Positions 10,949-21,104 of a stretch of 64,000 bases of DNA are shown one piece after another. A program made the translations under genes and the position numbers. A model generated the notes under the pieces. That model ran no database searches, was not told where the DNA came from, and saw only the letters and a list, made by a program, of their open reading frames with translations. The first letter of the stretch is position 1. Each line of letters begins with the position of its first letter. The DNA lies in NCBI GenBank assembly GCA_009746045.1, contig RPFO01000903.1, positions 1-64,000 of the forward strand. Direction: 5' to 3'. This DNA comes from Mesostigma viride (lineage: Eukaryota > Streptophyta > Mesostigmatophyceae > Mesostigmatales > Mesostigmataceae).

Positions 10949-13046
10949 TTGAAAGTGACCGCGTTGGCTCCCTCCACTCCCCCGACCCTGCAGGCTTTGC
11001 GCGACCTTCACCCCGACGAACCGGCCTTTGCGGTGCCCGCCCCGGCCACCCCCCCGCCCCCGCCTATTGTCCTGGACCTGGACATCTTCACGGCTGTGCT
11101 GAAGGATCTGCCGAACGCCTCCTCCACCGGCCCCTCAGGCTGGCGCTACGAGCACCTCTCCGTGATGGCGGGCCATGGCGGGGCGACCGCACTCTTTGAG
11201 GCTGCCGCCGACTTGGCCGCGGGGTCCCTGGCCCCCGCGGCGCGCCCTTGGCTGGCTGGGGCACGCCTCATTGCCCTCCTGAAAGACGACGTCCCCCGCC
11301 TGCTGGCCGCGTTCGTCCCATTGCTTGCGGCGAGGTCCTACGCAAGCTGGTGAGTAAGGTCATTTGTCGCCAAAAGGCCCCGAGTTTCGCGCCTCCTTCT
11401 GCCCCAACCGGAGTGATACTGAGGAGTCCGTCGCGGCCCAGCTTGGCGTCGCCACCAAAGGGGGCAGCGACATCATCGTGCACACAGTTCAGGCCTACCT
11501 CGAGACGCATCCGACCCATGTGGCGCTGAAGGTGGATTGCCACAATGCGTTCAATGCTGTCACCAAGGCTAGCATCTTTGAGGCCGTCGGCGAGGTTTTC
11601 CCTGACCTTCTTGCGTGGACAGCAGCCTGCTACGGCGAACCCACTCAACTCTCCTTCCTCATGGAGGATGGGACGTTCGCCGACATCGCTTCCCGCACGG
11701 GAACCCAGCAAGGTGACCCCCTCGGCCCCTTTTACCTGTCTGCCCCGCTGCACAAGGCTCTCCAAGGTGTCCACGCTGCGCACCCGGATGTCGTGCTCCT
11801 CGCCTACATGGACGATATCCATGCCCTTGGCCCGGCCGACGCTGTGGTTGCCGCCCTGGCTGCCCTTGAAGTGGCCATGGCGGCCATCAACCTTCGGCTC
11901 ACCCTCCCCAAGTGTGCAGTCTTTTCGCCCCAGGGGGACTGCTCTGGCTTCCCCGCGGCTATCCCGGGGGCATTGGCGCGGGCGCGTGGTTTCTCGTGCC
12001 TGGGCGTCCCTGTGGGTGACCCTGACTACGTCGAAGAGGAGCTCCGGGCCACCGTGGAACAGCGCACCCGTGTCCTTGAGACTTGGGCGCGCCTCAAGGA
12101 CCCCCAGACCAAAGGGCTCCTCCTGTGGTTTTGCGCCCACCCGCGGGTGGTTCACTGGCTCCGTGGCGCTCCCCCCCACTTGGTGCGGCTTGCCGCGGAA
12201 GGCCATGACGAGCGCATTCAGGCCGCCTTGCAGGTGCTCCTCCCCGGCCCTAGCCTGCCAGCTCACTCCATGCGCTTGGCCACCCTCCCCTGCCGCATGG
12301 GCGGGTGTGGGCTCACCCGCGCCGCCCGCCTCGCCCCCGCCGCCTTCCTTGGCTCTGTTGCTCAGGCCTGGGCGGAGATCCGCCGGTTGGTCCCCAGCGC
12401 CGTCAGCGCCATTCCCGACTTGGTCACCCCATCCCCCTTCCCCTTTGTGCAGGCTGTGCAGGATTCTTACCTCGGGATCCAGCAGGCTTGCGACCTCGTC
12501 CGCCCCGCTCAGGCCGTCCACCGTCGCCTGCCCCGGGGCACGCCCGGCGTGTCCACTGTCGTCAGTCCTAGTGTCTTCCCTGCCTGCGTTCATGAAAAAC
12601 AACAAAAGACCTACGCGGGTATACTACACTGTGCCGACTGGATGGGTCTGCATGCGAGCTTGAACGATCAGGGGAAGGCTTGGCTTCACTCCGTTTCCCT
12701 TGAGGGGAGCGTGGGGTCCGCATATTCCTGCGCGCCCTCCCCATGAGCCCTTTGTTCACGCTGGTTCCGGCCCTTTACGCCATCGCTCTCCGCCACCAGC
12801 TCTTTGCCCCGCAACCTCTCATCACGGCGGGTGCGTCCTGCGGCAGCTGCGGGCTTGCTCTGGATACTACTGGGACGCACTACATCGCGTGCATGGGTGG
12901 CCAGCAGAACCAGAACTGGTTCCTCTATCTCCATACCGCTCTCCTCCGGGTGGTGTGTGCCATGGTTCGGTCGGTCTTTCCCCACTCCACCATTAAGTGC
13001 GAGGACGCGGATGGGGCCGCCCTCTACTCACCCAACCACCGCCCCG
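10949..13046 (+). pseudogene. LINE segment 4: reverse transcriptase and cysteine cluster
   Basis: RT block 0/1 is at about 11100-11165 (LPNASSTGPSGWRYEHLS). Block 2a (RPIACGEVLRKLVSKV) follows in a different frame at about 11305-11370. The long frame 11364-12746 contains block A (VDCHNAFNAV), block B (TGTQQGDPLGPFYLS), the catalytic YMDD at about 11807-11818, and block D (LRLTLPKCAVF). After another frame change near 12720, the frame 12743-13046 carries CGSCG...THYIAC, the cysteine/histidine cluster before the endonuclease. At least three frame changes lie in this part, so this copy cannot make a functional RT. The segment ends at the second CACTA insertion. Confidence 0.85.
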
Positions 13047-13066
13047 CACTAGGAACTCGGCTTTGA

Positions 13067-13385
13067 GAATGGGTGAGAAATGGTGAGAAAAAGGGTGAGA
13101 AAGGTGAGAAAAAGGGTGAGAAATGGGTGAGAATGGGTGAGAAAGGTGAGAAAAAAGGGTGAGAATGGGGTGAGAATGGGTGAGAAAACACGTTTCTCAC
13201 CCGGGTGAGATTGCCCCAAAAAGGTGAAAAAAGGGGAAAAACGTGAGAAAAATCTCAAAAAACAGGACGTGAGATAAGTGAGAAAAACGGGAGGTGTGAA
13301 ACGTGAGAAAATCAGGACGTGAGAAAAGTGAGAAAAGTGAGAAAAACAGGACGTGAGAAAAGTGAGAAAAGTGAGAAAACACAGC
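13067..13385. repeat. Left subterminal repeats of CACTA element 2
   Basis: GGGTGAGAAA, GGTGAGAAAAA and related units recur every 8-12 bases to about 13200. ACGTGAGAAAA and AAAAACAGGACGTGAG units follow to 13385. The mirrored array lies at 17085-17425. Confidence 0.8.
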
Positions 13386-15841
13386 GCTGAAAAACACACC
13401 CATAATGCAATATGCTGGCAGCAGACACATGCATGCAGTGCCAGTAACAACCGCTGTTCAAAACAGCACGAACAATAATGATTTTTTCATTAAATGTTTG
13501 AATAATTTTAATGTTTACAGCTGCAAGAACCCGTTGATTCAACTATTCAACACTGTTATGGCGTTATGTACATCTTCGGCATTCAAATATGCCTTTTCAA
13601 CACAGTCTGTTATGGCGTTATGACATCTTCGGCATTCAATGCCTGTTCAACACAGTCTGTTATGGCGTTATGACATCTTTCGCATTCAATGCCTATCATC
13701 AAATACTATATGGTAGCTAGCTAACAAAGCGGGCCGGTCGACAGGGCTTCACATGCTGACTTGAAAGTGGAACCGCTTGCATTTTACTCTCGTGGTCCCT
13801 GCAAGAAATAAGGCAAACCGACACAATATACGCAAGAGGAAAAGAAATCAGATCCTTGACATAGATGTAAGCGTTCTACAAGGATCTTGAGCTCAGCAAA
13901 TGTGTATGGCAAATCATAATTCCATCAACATACAATTCTACACATCCATGCATGCAAGAGGCCGGGGGAAAAAAAACAGGCCCTTGCAGATAAACATCTA
14001 TACCTTCAAATGCCAAAATAATGACACCTATAATTCCCCCTAAAATGAAAGCAGTGCAAGAGACAAAAAAGACATCAGATCCTTGACATAGACATCACCA
14101 TTCTACAAGGAAGAGCTCACCAGCACCTAACGGTCCATGCAGCAAATGTGTAGAACCCAACACTCACTCTTATGGCAAAGCAGCCCCATGTGGCAAGGCA
14201 GCACCATACACATGAATCACACCATGCGCCAGATGTCACACGAGCAAGGCACAACGTTGTCGTCGGATCAGAAAGCAACAAACGTGAAAACGCTAGCGGC
14301 CCAAATCTGAGATTCCGCGGAACACAGAAAATAAGAAAGCTCAGAAGCTACCAGCAAGGGATCGAACATATGACCTTTGGCATGATTTCGCGGCTGTGTG
14401 AGTCTCCTGATCCGAAGGCATCTCACTTAATTAACGTTTCGAAACAGCCAAACTGCGGAAAATCTCTTACCGGAGAGAGTTGCCAATATCAAGGAGACAA
14501 CCAGCGCAGGCCAGAAATCGGGAGAATCCGGACCATGGTAGCTCGAGCCTGCCGTTATCTTGTCCGCGTTTTCGAGTCGTGCAGGATTATGAATATGAAT
14601 GGAGATGGAAATGTGTAGCCTTGTGCATTGAAATTACGGCTGGCTGACGTGAAGAGCGACTACATGACCTACACGGTGGGGCCGGAAACGGCTTGCTTGA
14701 TTGTGTTTCATCGTGGGCAACGAGTCCAACAACTACTTTCTCTGGGCGGCAAACTGCGGCAAATTGAACGCAAACCTCATCATGAAATCTTGACCGTCGA
14801 AATCTAACAATCCGACGACTTATGCAGTATGCCGCGTAATTTTCTGTTGCGGGAGAGCCGTTGGGCCGGTTCCCGACGCGGGCGACCAGTGGTTTGCGTT
14901 AAGTTAACTTAGCTGAAGTTCCCCAAGCCGCATGATGGCTCTCATCGACGGCCTCAGTCTATTGACGCGTCGGCCCGATTTTGGCGGCACCCAATTTGAC
15001 CCCAACGGCACCTACCGACAAAGGGCATACGTACGTTTCACGCGCACCACGACCTTCGAGCTCTGCTATGGCGGTGGTGCCGTGGGGCCCGCATCAGACT
15101 GCGGGCCCTTATCTGCTTTGGCGGTGCTGCCGTTGGGCCCGCATCAGAATTCAGGCCCTTTATGCATGCGGGCCATTAATGCATGTTACTTTTTTAGTCT
15201 TCTGCATACAAATATGAAGCAATGAGGTCGTGTCCTCTGGATTTTTGCACTGCAAATGGCATTTGCACCGTGTGCAGTTCCTGGACGTTTGGAAACATGC
15301 ATGATGGCATGTGGCTAATGTAATGACTGACTAGCTAGACCGTTTCAGTGGTTTTTCATTTGCGGGTATTTCCTCGTAAATGGTGGGAAAGCGATCGCAG
15401 CAATGGTTCTCACCACTAGACACTCCCGGCCAGTGAAGCTCGAAAAACACGCCCTGATCAAGCAAGCTGTTTCCGGCCCCACTGTATAGGTCATCTTACA
15501 GTCGCTCTTTGCGTAAGCCAGCCATAATTTCAATGAACAAGGCTACACATTTGCATACTCTTTGCTTGGTTATCGGTGTGCCTTTGTTTGGATGCAGGGG
15601 GGATCGCTGTGCTGACACAACGCGGCAAGGGATTTGCTGGTAGAAGATGCCCTTCCCAAGGCTGATTACAGCGACCCTGCGAATGGCGACGAGGCCTACT
15701 GGTGAGCCTTGTTTTTTGCAAATGCTACTTACGCCGTCTGCTTTGGTTATTTTAATTCAGTCCTATTGAAAGGCGCCTTGGGATTAGCCATGCAATCATG
15801 TTTTACTGTCACAAAGCCAGCCCTAGTAATTAATATCTAGT
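13386..15841. other. Interior of CACTA element 2 without a recognisable gene
   Basis: No convincing coding region is visible. At 13555-13690 there are three copies of a unit around CTGTTATGGCGTTATGACATC. At 15068-15175 a GC-rich pair of GGCGGTGNTGCCGT-GGGCCCGCATCAGA units occurs. A 148-codon open frame at 14172-14618 matches nothing I know. Upstream exons of the gene at 15842 could be hidden here. Confidence 0.45.
14609..15552. repeat. Long inverted repeat: about 95-bp arms, 754-bp spacer
   Basis: Arm 14609-14701 (AAATGTGTAGCCTTGTGCAT ... GGCTTGCTTGAT) is matched on the opposite strand by 15456-15552 at roughly 90 percent identity by eye. The transcript could form a long hairpin. It may be a fold-back element or an inverted duplication inside CACTA element 2. 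Confidence 0.8.
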
Positions 15842-16012
15842 TTGTTTGGTTTTACCCATCCGGGTGCCATGATCTTGCCGCCAGTAAAAGCGTCCTGTGT
15901 TGTATCTGTTCTATTTTTTTTAATAACCAATACTTGCAATAATAATACTCTTTGCTGGGTTATCGGTGTGCGTTTGTTTGAATGCAGGCGAGATCGCTGT
16001 GCTGACACAACG
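15556..16012. repeat. 67-bp direct duplication containing a 3' splice-like site
   Basis: 15556-15622 and 15946-16012 are nearly identical (TACTCTTTGCTKGGTTATCG ... GCTGACACAACG), 390 bp apart. Each contains a pyrimidine-rich run ending in ATGCAG, which looks like a 3' splice site. The second copy lies just inside the frame of the element 2 gene, so its true exon may begin at about 15988. The first copy starts 4 bp after the inverted-repeat arm. Confidence 0.75.
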
Positions 16013-16930
16013 TTCAACGTGCTTGCATGGGCATCATTAAACCTGACGCCGCTTGTGCCGCAAGGCATTGTAGCGGCGTGTGGGGGCGTGAAGCGCTACG
16101 CGGATTCTTTCCACAAAGTCAGGATACACAGGTTCAACTACCGCACGGAGGCTGCGGACCAATCCCAGGGAAAGCGGCACAAGAATGCGGGAGTTGCGGT
16201 GCATGGCCCGGGCGGTGTAGACTTTGGTTTCATTACACACATTCTGAAGGCCAGGTTAGAGTACCCACGAGGGGGCTGGGAATGGCAGCTGTTGTTGAAG
16301 GTGGAGCTTTTTGATCGCCTTCATGTCGCTCACCTGCCCCACGAGAGGTTGGTGGTCATCAGCAGCGCACAGGCCCCCAGGTCGTCGTGCCTTGTGTTGC
16401 CAGGTGCAGTGAGCTCAGTTGGGTATGTCGTCGATGAATGCTATGCTCCCGAAATGGTGGTAATCCCTGCCAAACTGCCATGGAGCATGGCACATCAGGC
16501 GCAATCTGCCCTCAGTAACCATGTGTATCACAGCGTGGCAGCAGATTTCCCCACCATGCCGCAGTTTGAAGTGATTGAGGAGGGTGAGCCGATGCCACCG
16601 CCACCGCCTAGTGGCAAGAAGAAAGGCAAGAAGAAGGGGTCCAAGAAGAAGAAGGTGGCAGCGGCAGACCTAGGTGATGGCGACGTGGTGCGCCGCGCTG
16701 GCAAGGCACCTGCTCGAGGGCGCAGCCGCAAGCGTGGTGCTCCCACAGATGCTGGACCTAGCCAGCCCACCGTTGTAATTGAGGAGGTCCCTATGGCAAA
16801 GAGGGCCAGTGGAAGGCAGCGTAAAGCTGTGAACTATTGCGACACTAGTGGGGATGACACTATGTCATCAGAAGATGATGTTGATGCAAGCAACCCCTCG
16901 GACAGCAGTTCTGAAGAAGATGACTATTGA
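15842..16930 (+). CDS. CACTA-associated protein, DUF4216-like region plus basic and acidic tail
   Basis: This is a 362-codon open frame. The first 45 codons are probably intronic, because a 3' splice-like ATGCAG ends at 15987. From HRFNYRTEA onward the protein parallels that of CACTA element 1: FGFITHIL, WQLLLKVELFD, LVLPGAVSSVGYVVD, CYAPEMVV, KLPWSM. This is the same DUF4216-like pattern seen next to plant CACTA transposases. It is followed by a polyproline stretch, a strongly basic KKGKKKGSKKKK nuclear-localisation-type segment, RGRSRKRG, and an acidic serine-rich end after GRQRKAVNYCD. The catalytic DDE part of a transposase is not present in this element. I infer a DNA-binding or accessory role, with the function unproven. 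Confidence 0.6.
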   Translation: MFGFTHPGAMILPPVKASCVVSVLFFLITNTCNNNTLCWVIGVRLFECRRDRCADTTFNVLAWASLNLTPLVPQGIVAACGGVKRYADSFHKVRIHRFNYRTEAADQSQGKRHKNAGVAVHGPGGVDFGFITHILKARLEYPRGGWEWQLLLKVELFDRLHVAHLPHERLVVISSAQAPRSSCLVLPGAVSSVGYVVDECYAPEMVVIPAKLPWSMAHQAQSALSNHVYHSVAADFPTMPQFEVIEEGEPMPPPPPSGKKKGKKKGSKKKKVAAADLGDGDVVRRAGKAPARGRSRKRGAPTDAGPSQPTVVIEEVPMAKRASGRQRKAVNYCDTSGDDTMSSEDDVDASNPSDSSSEEDDY

Positions 16931-17084
16931 TTTAATTTGGGCATGACAGCATTGTTTATGGAATGATGTGCTGTTTTATATTGTATGACAACCCTATATT
17001 AATTGCACCTTTGTGCACCCTATAATGCATATCAAAGTGGTGTTGAGTTTTTTTTCACGTTAAGGACTTAATGAAATAAAGCTC

Positions 17085-17425
17085 ATGATTTTTCTCGTGT
17101 TACACTCTTGGTGAGAAATTTCTCACCACGTTGACTTGTGATTTTTCTCGTGTTAGTGATTTTTCTCGTGTTGGTGAGAAACTTCTCAATTTTCTCAAAT
17201 TTCTCAAATTTTCTCACTTTTTCTCACCCATTCTCACCTTTTTTCTCACTTTAGGGTTTTTTCTCACCCCAATCTCACCAAAACCCCCTTTTTCTCACCA
17301 AAATCTCACCCTGGTGAGATTTCTTGCCTAGCGTTTGCGGAAAAAAATTGAGATTTTTCTCAATTTTCTCAAAAAATTCTCACAAAAGGTGAGAAAATTG
17401 AGGGTTTTGAGAAAATTCTCAGAAT
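17085..17425. repeat. Right subterminal repeats of CACTA element 2
   Basis: TTCTCACC, TTTTCTCAC, TTTCTCAATTTTCTCAAA and GGTGAGAAATTTCTCACC alternate up to the right terminal inverted repeat. Several are themselves palindromic (GGTGAGAAATTTCTCACC at about 17111-17128). They mirror the array at 13067-13385. Confidence 0.8.
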
Positions 17426-17439
17426 CTGAGTTCCTAGTG

Positions 17440-17854
17440 CGACATTACCGTGCTTGACTACGACGGGCAGGGTTGCCACCTGCTCATCGATGTCTCCGTG
17501 GCTCGGCCGCTTTCCGGTCGCCACATCCTCCGGGCGGCTGTGGATGCCGGCGCTGCTGCCGCTGTGGCTGAGCGCGACAAGTTTGCCTCCTACGGCAATG
17601 TGGGGCCCCACCGGGTCATCCCCTTTGTCCTTGAGGAGTTCGGGGCCATGGGCCCCAAGACAGCGGAGTTTTTCCACGAGTGCTGCCAGCGCCGTGAAGA
17701 CCGCCTCGACCTCGAGGGTCAGACCGCCCCGTGGTCGGCCCGCACGTGGTCCTCGTATTGGCGGCAGCGTCTGTCACTCGCCCTCACTCGCACCGTGGCT
17801 GATGTGTTATTCCGCCGCACCCGGGCCGACTTTGTCGCGACCCATGCGGTCTAG
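17440..17854 (+). pseudogene. LINE segment 5: restriction-like endonuclease domain
   Basis: The frame resumes after the CACTA element with ITVLDYDGQG, then HLLIDVSVARP, DKFASYGNVG and VLEEFGAMGP, and stops at 17852-17854. The second D of PD...D (in LLIDVSV) and the downstream K and Y residues typical of RLE domains are present. The first proline of PD sits upstream of the insertion at 13043-13045. The RLE nicks the target DNA to prime reverse transcription. The domain is full length compared with the inverted copy at 89-510. Within this segment the frame is open. Confidence 0.8.
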
Positions 17855-18139
17855 ATTCCTTCCAGGCCTGCATGGTGGGCCGGCAGCGCTGTTGCTGCGT
17901 GTAGTTTTGTGATGTATAGTTAGTTGTACCTTGTGCCGCTGGCGTGATCCTTGGATGTCTGTGTCAGATTACTATTAATTTCTTCAGGGCATTCTCCCAG
18001 TTCTCGGGTTTTTCCTTATGTTGCATGCCTATCTCACCTCCGTAATCTATCATTCTCAATGAATATATATTAATATATATATTAAAAATATAATTACTTA
18101 CAACAGAGTGAAATCACTCAAACCAAAGCAAACGCCCAG
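17855..18139 (+). other. LINE 3' untranslated region
   Basis: No coding frame is seen between the endonuclease stop and the right direct repeat. The last part is AT-rich, with an ATATATTAATATATATATTA tract at about 18064-18084. There is no terminal poly-A, which is common for RLE-type LINEs. Confidence 0.6.
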
Positions 18140-18225
18140 CTATAAACCTATATACAGAGCCATGTCAAAGCTCTATACTACGATAAGACCAATGGAAACG
18201 CCTAACGGGAGGAACCTAATAGCCC
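18140..18225. repeat. Right copy of the 86-88 bp direct repeat
   Basis: This matches bases 1-88 in the same orientation and begins directly after the LINE 3' region. It ends one base before the TTAA that flanks the piggyBac element. Confidence 0.8.
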
Positions 18226-18541
18226 CTTAACCCCTAAACCGTCCTCGTGCCGATTTTCGACTGCGAGTTTTTCTCATGCCTCACATTCGGCATGAGTTTG
18301 TGCGCCCTGTAGGGATTTGGCGGGAAGGTTTTGGCGGGAACCAACTAGACCACCGAAAAGATCTAGATTCCCTCTATCCGTAGGACACTTGTCTGACCGT
18401 ATTTGACCACCGTATCAGGGTGGAAACCCTGGTCAAAGTCAACAGGGTACCCTGGTGCATGCAGGTTTGGGCGGTAAAAAAAATTGACAAAAACGTACGA
18501 AAACGAAGGATGCGAAAAAAGGGGGGAGCGCGGACGTAGAC

Positions 18542-20117
18542 ATGGCGGACGAAATGCAGGCAGATATACGGACTTTCAAGGTAAAGAAGGGCATTTTCAT
18601 GGCAGTGCCTGTGGAAAATTTCGGACTAGACTGGGCGATAGAGCAGTATGGGGAAAAACACAGCGAGGTACGTTTGCCGGGCAAGGTAGTGACAGTGAAC
18701 AGTTCCGGAGATGGTGCACGGTGCTATTTCCCGGACGACAAGCTCACGTACCCATTCACCCGTGAGCAGATTTTCATATATTCGTGCAGCTCAGATGAGT
18801 ACGAAGCTCTAGTGAAAGAATGCGCAGCCAGGAAGGTCCCAACGGCAGGTAGCAGTGACGATGATAGCGAGCAGGGCCAGGATAGCGATTCTGACGCCGG
18901 CGAGGACGACGACGACAAATCCGAGGATATCGAGCTGCCCACACCGGTCAAGCGACGCGAGCCGGGGAAGCGCGCTGTCGGCAACCCGAAGAAGAACCCA
19001 GCCATCAGCCACGCCCCGAAAAGGCGCCGTCAGACCAAGGCGGCGGCCAGCGAGAGCGTTGTCTCGGACGCTTCCGATGACGACTTTGTTTACCAGAAGG
19101 GTGCGGAGGGTCCGGTGCCGAGCGGTGAGGCTGAGCTCGATGATTCGCTTTTTCCTAACGACACGCCTGCCACTGAGGAGCCAGCCGAGACTGTCTGGAA
19201 ATCTGGTTTCGGCAAGCCAGGTGTGTTTCCTTTTCCCGATACTCCGGTGCTGTCGCCGATGACGGGTACCGCCTGCTATCAAAACCTTTCCCCTGTCCAG
19301 CTCAAGTTTGGGCCCCTCGGGCTGTTCTCCCTTTTCTGGTCCCAACGTGATGTCGTGGCCAAGATTGTCAAGGAGACCAACGACTATGCTGAGCTCAAGG
19401 GGGCGGGCAAGCCAGGTGGGCGTGAGTGGCACCCCTTAACAATGCATGAGATGGGCAAATGTCTGGGTGGAGCAGGTGCTGTGCCAACTGTGCTGCGCGC
19501 AAGGCAGGAAGCACAAGACCTCGGTCATGTGCGAGCACTGTGACATGGCGTTCTGCAGCAACAGCGAGCGGAACTGCTTCGGCCTCTTCCACTCCGGGCA
19601 GGTGGAGGGGCTGGACTTCAACGTGACGAAGCAGCGGGTATGGCAGCGCCTCTCCCAGCGTGGCGAATGCGCCAAGAATTTCAAGGGCGCCACTACCACG
19701 AGGGGGCAGCAGCCACCACCCGGAAGCTCAAGGGGGTGGCGCAGCGCCGCCATCTCAGGGCGGAGCATGTCCGCCTGGGATATAGTCCTACGGAGGCTGA
19801 CTAAGAATGCTAGCATTTGTTGCCTACGTGGCATGGCATTTGGCCTTTCCTGCCCGCGCTCATGCGCGCCGTGTATCACCATGGGCCGGCATGGTTTGAA
19901 GTGTGTGTTATTGTTTCATGGTCCCACCTGTGCATGTGTTATTTGGTTTCATGTTGTTAGCCTGCAAGGGTTATTGTTTCATGGTCATGTCTTATTAGCT
20001 TTCATGTTTATGCATAACTTGTGCAGTTTGAAAATCTGCTCCGTGATGGTCACAGTGCCACCTATTTCTAGTTGGCAATTTTCAGTGTTACTGCATGCAT
20101 GGTCCCTTGGTCACTAA
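18542..20117 (+). pseudogene. piggyBac transposase remnant lacking the DDD core
   Basis: The frame from ATG 18542 encodes an acidic, serine-rich N-terminal half with basic patches (KRREPGKR, KRRRQTK). It then enters the conserved start of the piggyBac DDE_Tnp_1_7 domain: FSLFWSQRDVVAKIVKETN followed by EWHPLTMHEMGKCLGG. Shortly after, near 19465-19480, the sequence jumps to the C-terminal cysteine-rich finger in another frame: CQLCCAQGRKHKT, CEHCDMAFC and CFGLFHS. In complete piggyBac transposases about 400 residues with the three catalytic aspartates separate these parts; here they are deleted. The first frame stops at 19543 and the second at 20117. The intact N-terminal half could still bind DNA. 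Confidence 0.8.
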
Positions 20118-20275
20118 TTTATCTAGGAGTGCTGGGATGTTTTGACTTTGTGCGCAAGGTCCATCATGCATGTAAAAATAAGTACCACAGTATCAGCGGG
20201 TCTGCAAGCATTTACGCTTATTGTGGCATATATTTGTGCCACATAGGCTGGAATAAACATAATCATGCATGTTTC

Positions 20276-20740
20276 ATGCTTACCTATCATTTCCATGTTC
20301 AAAACTGCACTAGGATGTTTATTCTAGCCCCCCCAAAACCGGTGACTCAAAATAGTCACCAGCTATTTTTAGCATTATCTTGTGGGTCCCTGGGTGAAAC
20401 AAGACATGTAAGTGTTTGGATGTAGTGCTTGGGTACAGTTGCAGTCCCCCCTGAAATACTAGGGTGAAATCCAAGGTATACGTGCTCCATCATGCATGAT
20501 AAGGATGTGAACCCCGTACTCGCGGCCCGCGCGTAGTCGTCTCCAATCATATCCGGCAGGGACCTGCAGTGATTATGGCAGGTATTGGTGGCACACAGGT
20601 TGTAATAAGTGTTAGCATGCATGTTTGCCCATACTCCATGCTTACCTATCGTTTCCATGTTCAAAACTGCACTAGGATGCCTATTTTAGCCCCCAAAAAA
20701 CTCGCGACTCAAAATAGTCACCAGTTATTTTTAGCACCAG
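20276..20740. repeat. Two direct copies of about 100 bp inside the piggyBac element
   Basis: 20276-20374 and 20636-20740 share CATGCTTACCTATC, TTTCCATGTTCAAAACTGCA and CTCAAAATAGTCACCAG at roughly 90 percent identity, 360 bp apart. The rest of 19900-21040 shows no gene. Confidence 0.75.
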
Positions 20741-21104
20741 CTGATGGGTCCCTGGGGAGTTACAATTTTTAGTGTTTGTATCCCATCCTAACTAAAAAAT
20801 CTATCTACAAAACCAACCCCAGGGTCAACTCATCGAGGAAAGGGGTCTATCATCCATTATAAGGGTGTCACCGCGCGCACTCACCACGTACCCCCCTGAG
20901 GGGGGGGCTATTTATAGAGCAGGGGGGGCTAGCACTGGGACCACCCACTATACCCCCAGGTGGGCCCTAATATGGTTATGCTTGGTTCCTAGTATGGTCT
21001 AGAAAAAATAATTTGGCTGAATGGGGGCACCTGTGGCATACTGTGCAACTCGTGACTCATTTTAGTCACGAGTCAAAGACGGTTGAGGGGTTAATATATA
21101 TAAT

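Larger units (their letters stand above)
13047..17439 (+). mobile_element. CACTA-like DNA transposon 2 (4,393 bp)
   Basis: The ends are CACTAGGAACTCGG on the left and the near-complement at 17426-17439 (one mismatch at position 13), flanked by a CG duplication (13045-13046 and 17440-17441). The termini differ from element 1 by a single base, and both elements make 2-bp duplications, so they are one family. Subterminal arrays here are built from GGTGAGAAA and TTCTCACC instead of CTGAGATTT. The gene is on the plus strand. The insertion lies exactly between the P and D codons of the LINE endonuclease PD motif, and the LINE frame resumes with ITVLDYDGQG. Confidence 0.85.
3134..18139 (+). mobile_element. 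RLE-type LINE carrying PHD, RING and C2H2 domains, with two nested CACTA insertions
   Basis: One non-LTR retrotransposon lies on the plus strand in three pieces: 3134-5138, 10127-13046 and 17440-18139. In order the pieces encode a PHD finger, a RING-H2 finger, two N-terminal zinc fingers, a reverse transcriptase with YMDD, a CCHC-like cysteine cluster and a C-terminal restriction-like endonuclease. The order zinc finger - RT - cysteine cluster - RLE is that of R2/NeSL-type LINEs; the PHD plus RING front end is not something I know from them. The copy is dead: the reading frame changes about seven times, several at G or C runs, in addition to the two transposon insertions. Tandem 230-bp monomers precede it and an 86-bp direct repeat follows it. 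Confidence 0.85.
18231..21090 (+). mobile_element. piggyBac-like DNA transposon, internally deleted (2,860 bp)
   Basis: TTAA target duplications flank the element at 18227-18230 and 21091-21094. The terminal inverted repeats are CCCCTAAACCGTC on the left and the complement of CCCCTCAACCGTC on the right. Each end has a subterminal hairpin: 8-bp arms at 18273-18296 (CTCATGCC ... GGCATGAG) and 10-bp arms at 21048-21073 (ACTCGTGACT ... AGTCACGAGT). The transposase keeps its N-terminal region and C-terminal zinc finger but lacks the catalytic middle, so the copy is non-autonomous. It abuts the direct repeat on the left and the 170-bp satellite on the right. Confidence 0.88.

Noticed and set aside
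11268-12605. 445-residue minus-strand frame
   Set aside because: It is antisense to the LINE reverse transcriptase with YMDD; a shadow frame in GC-rich DNA.
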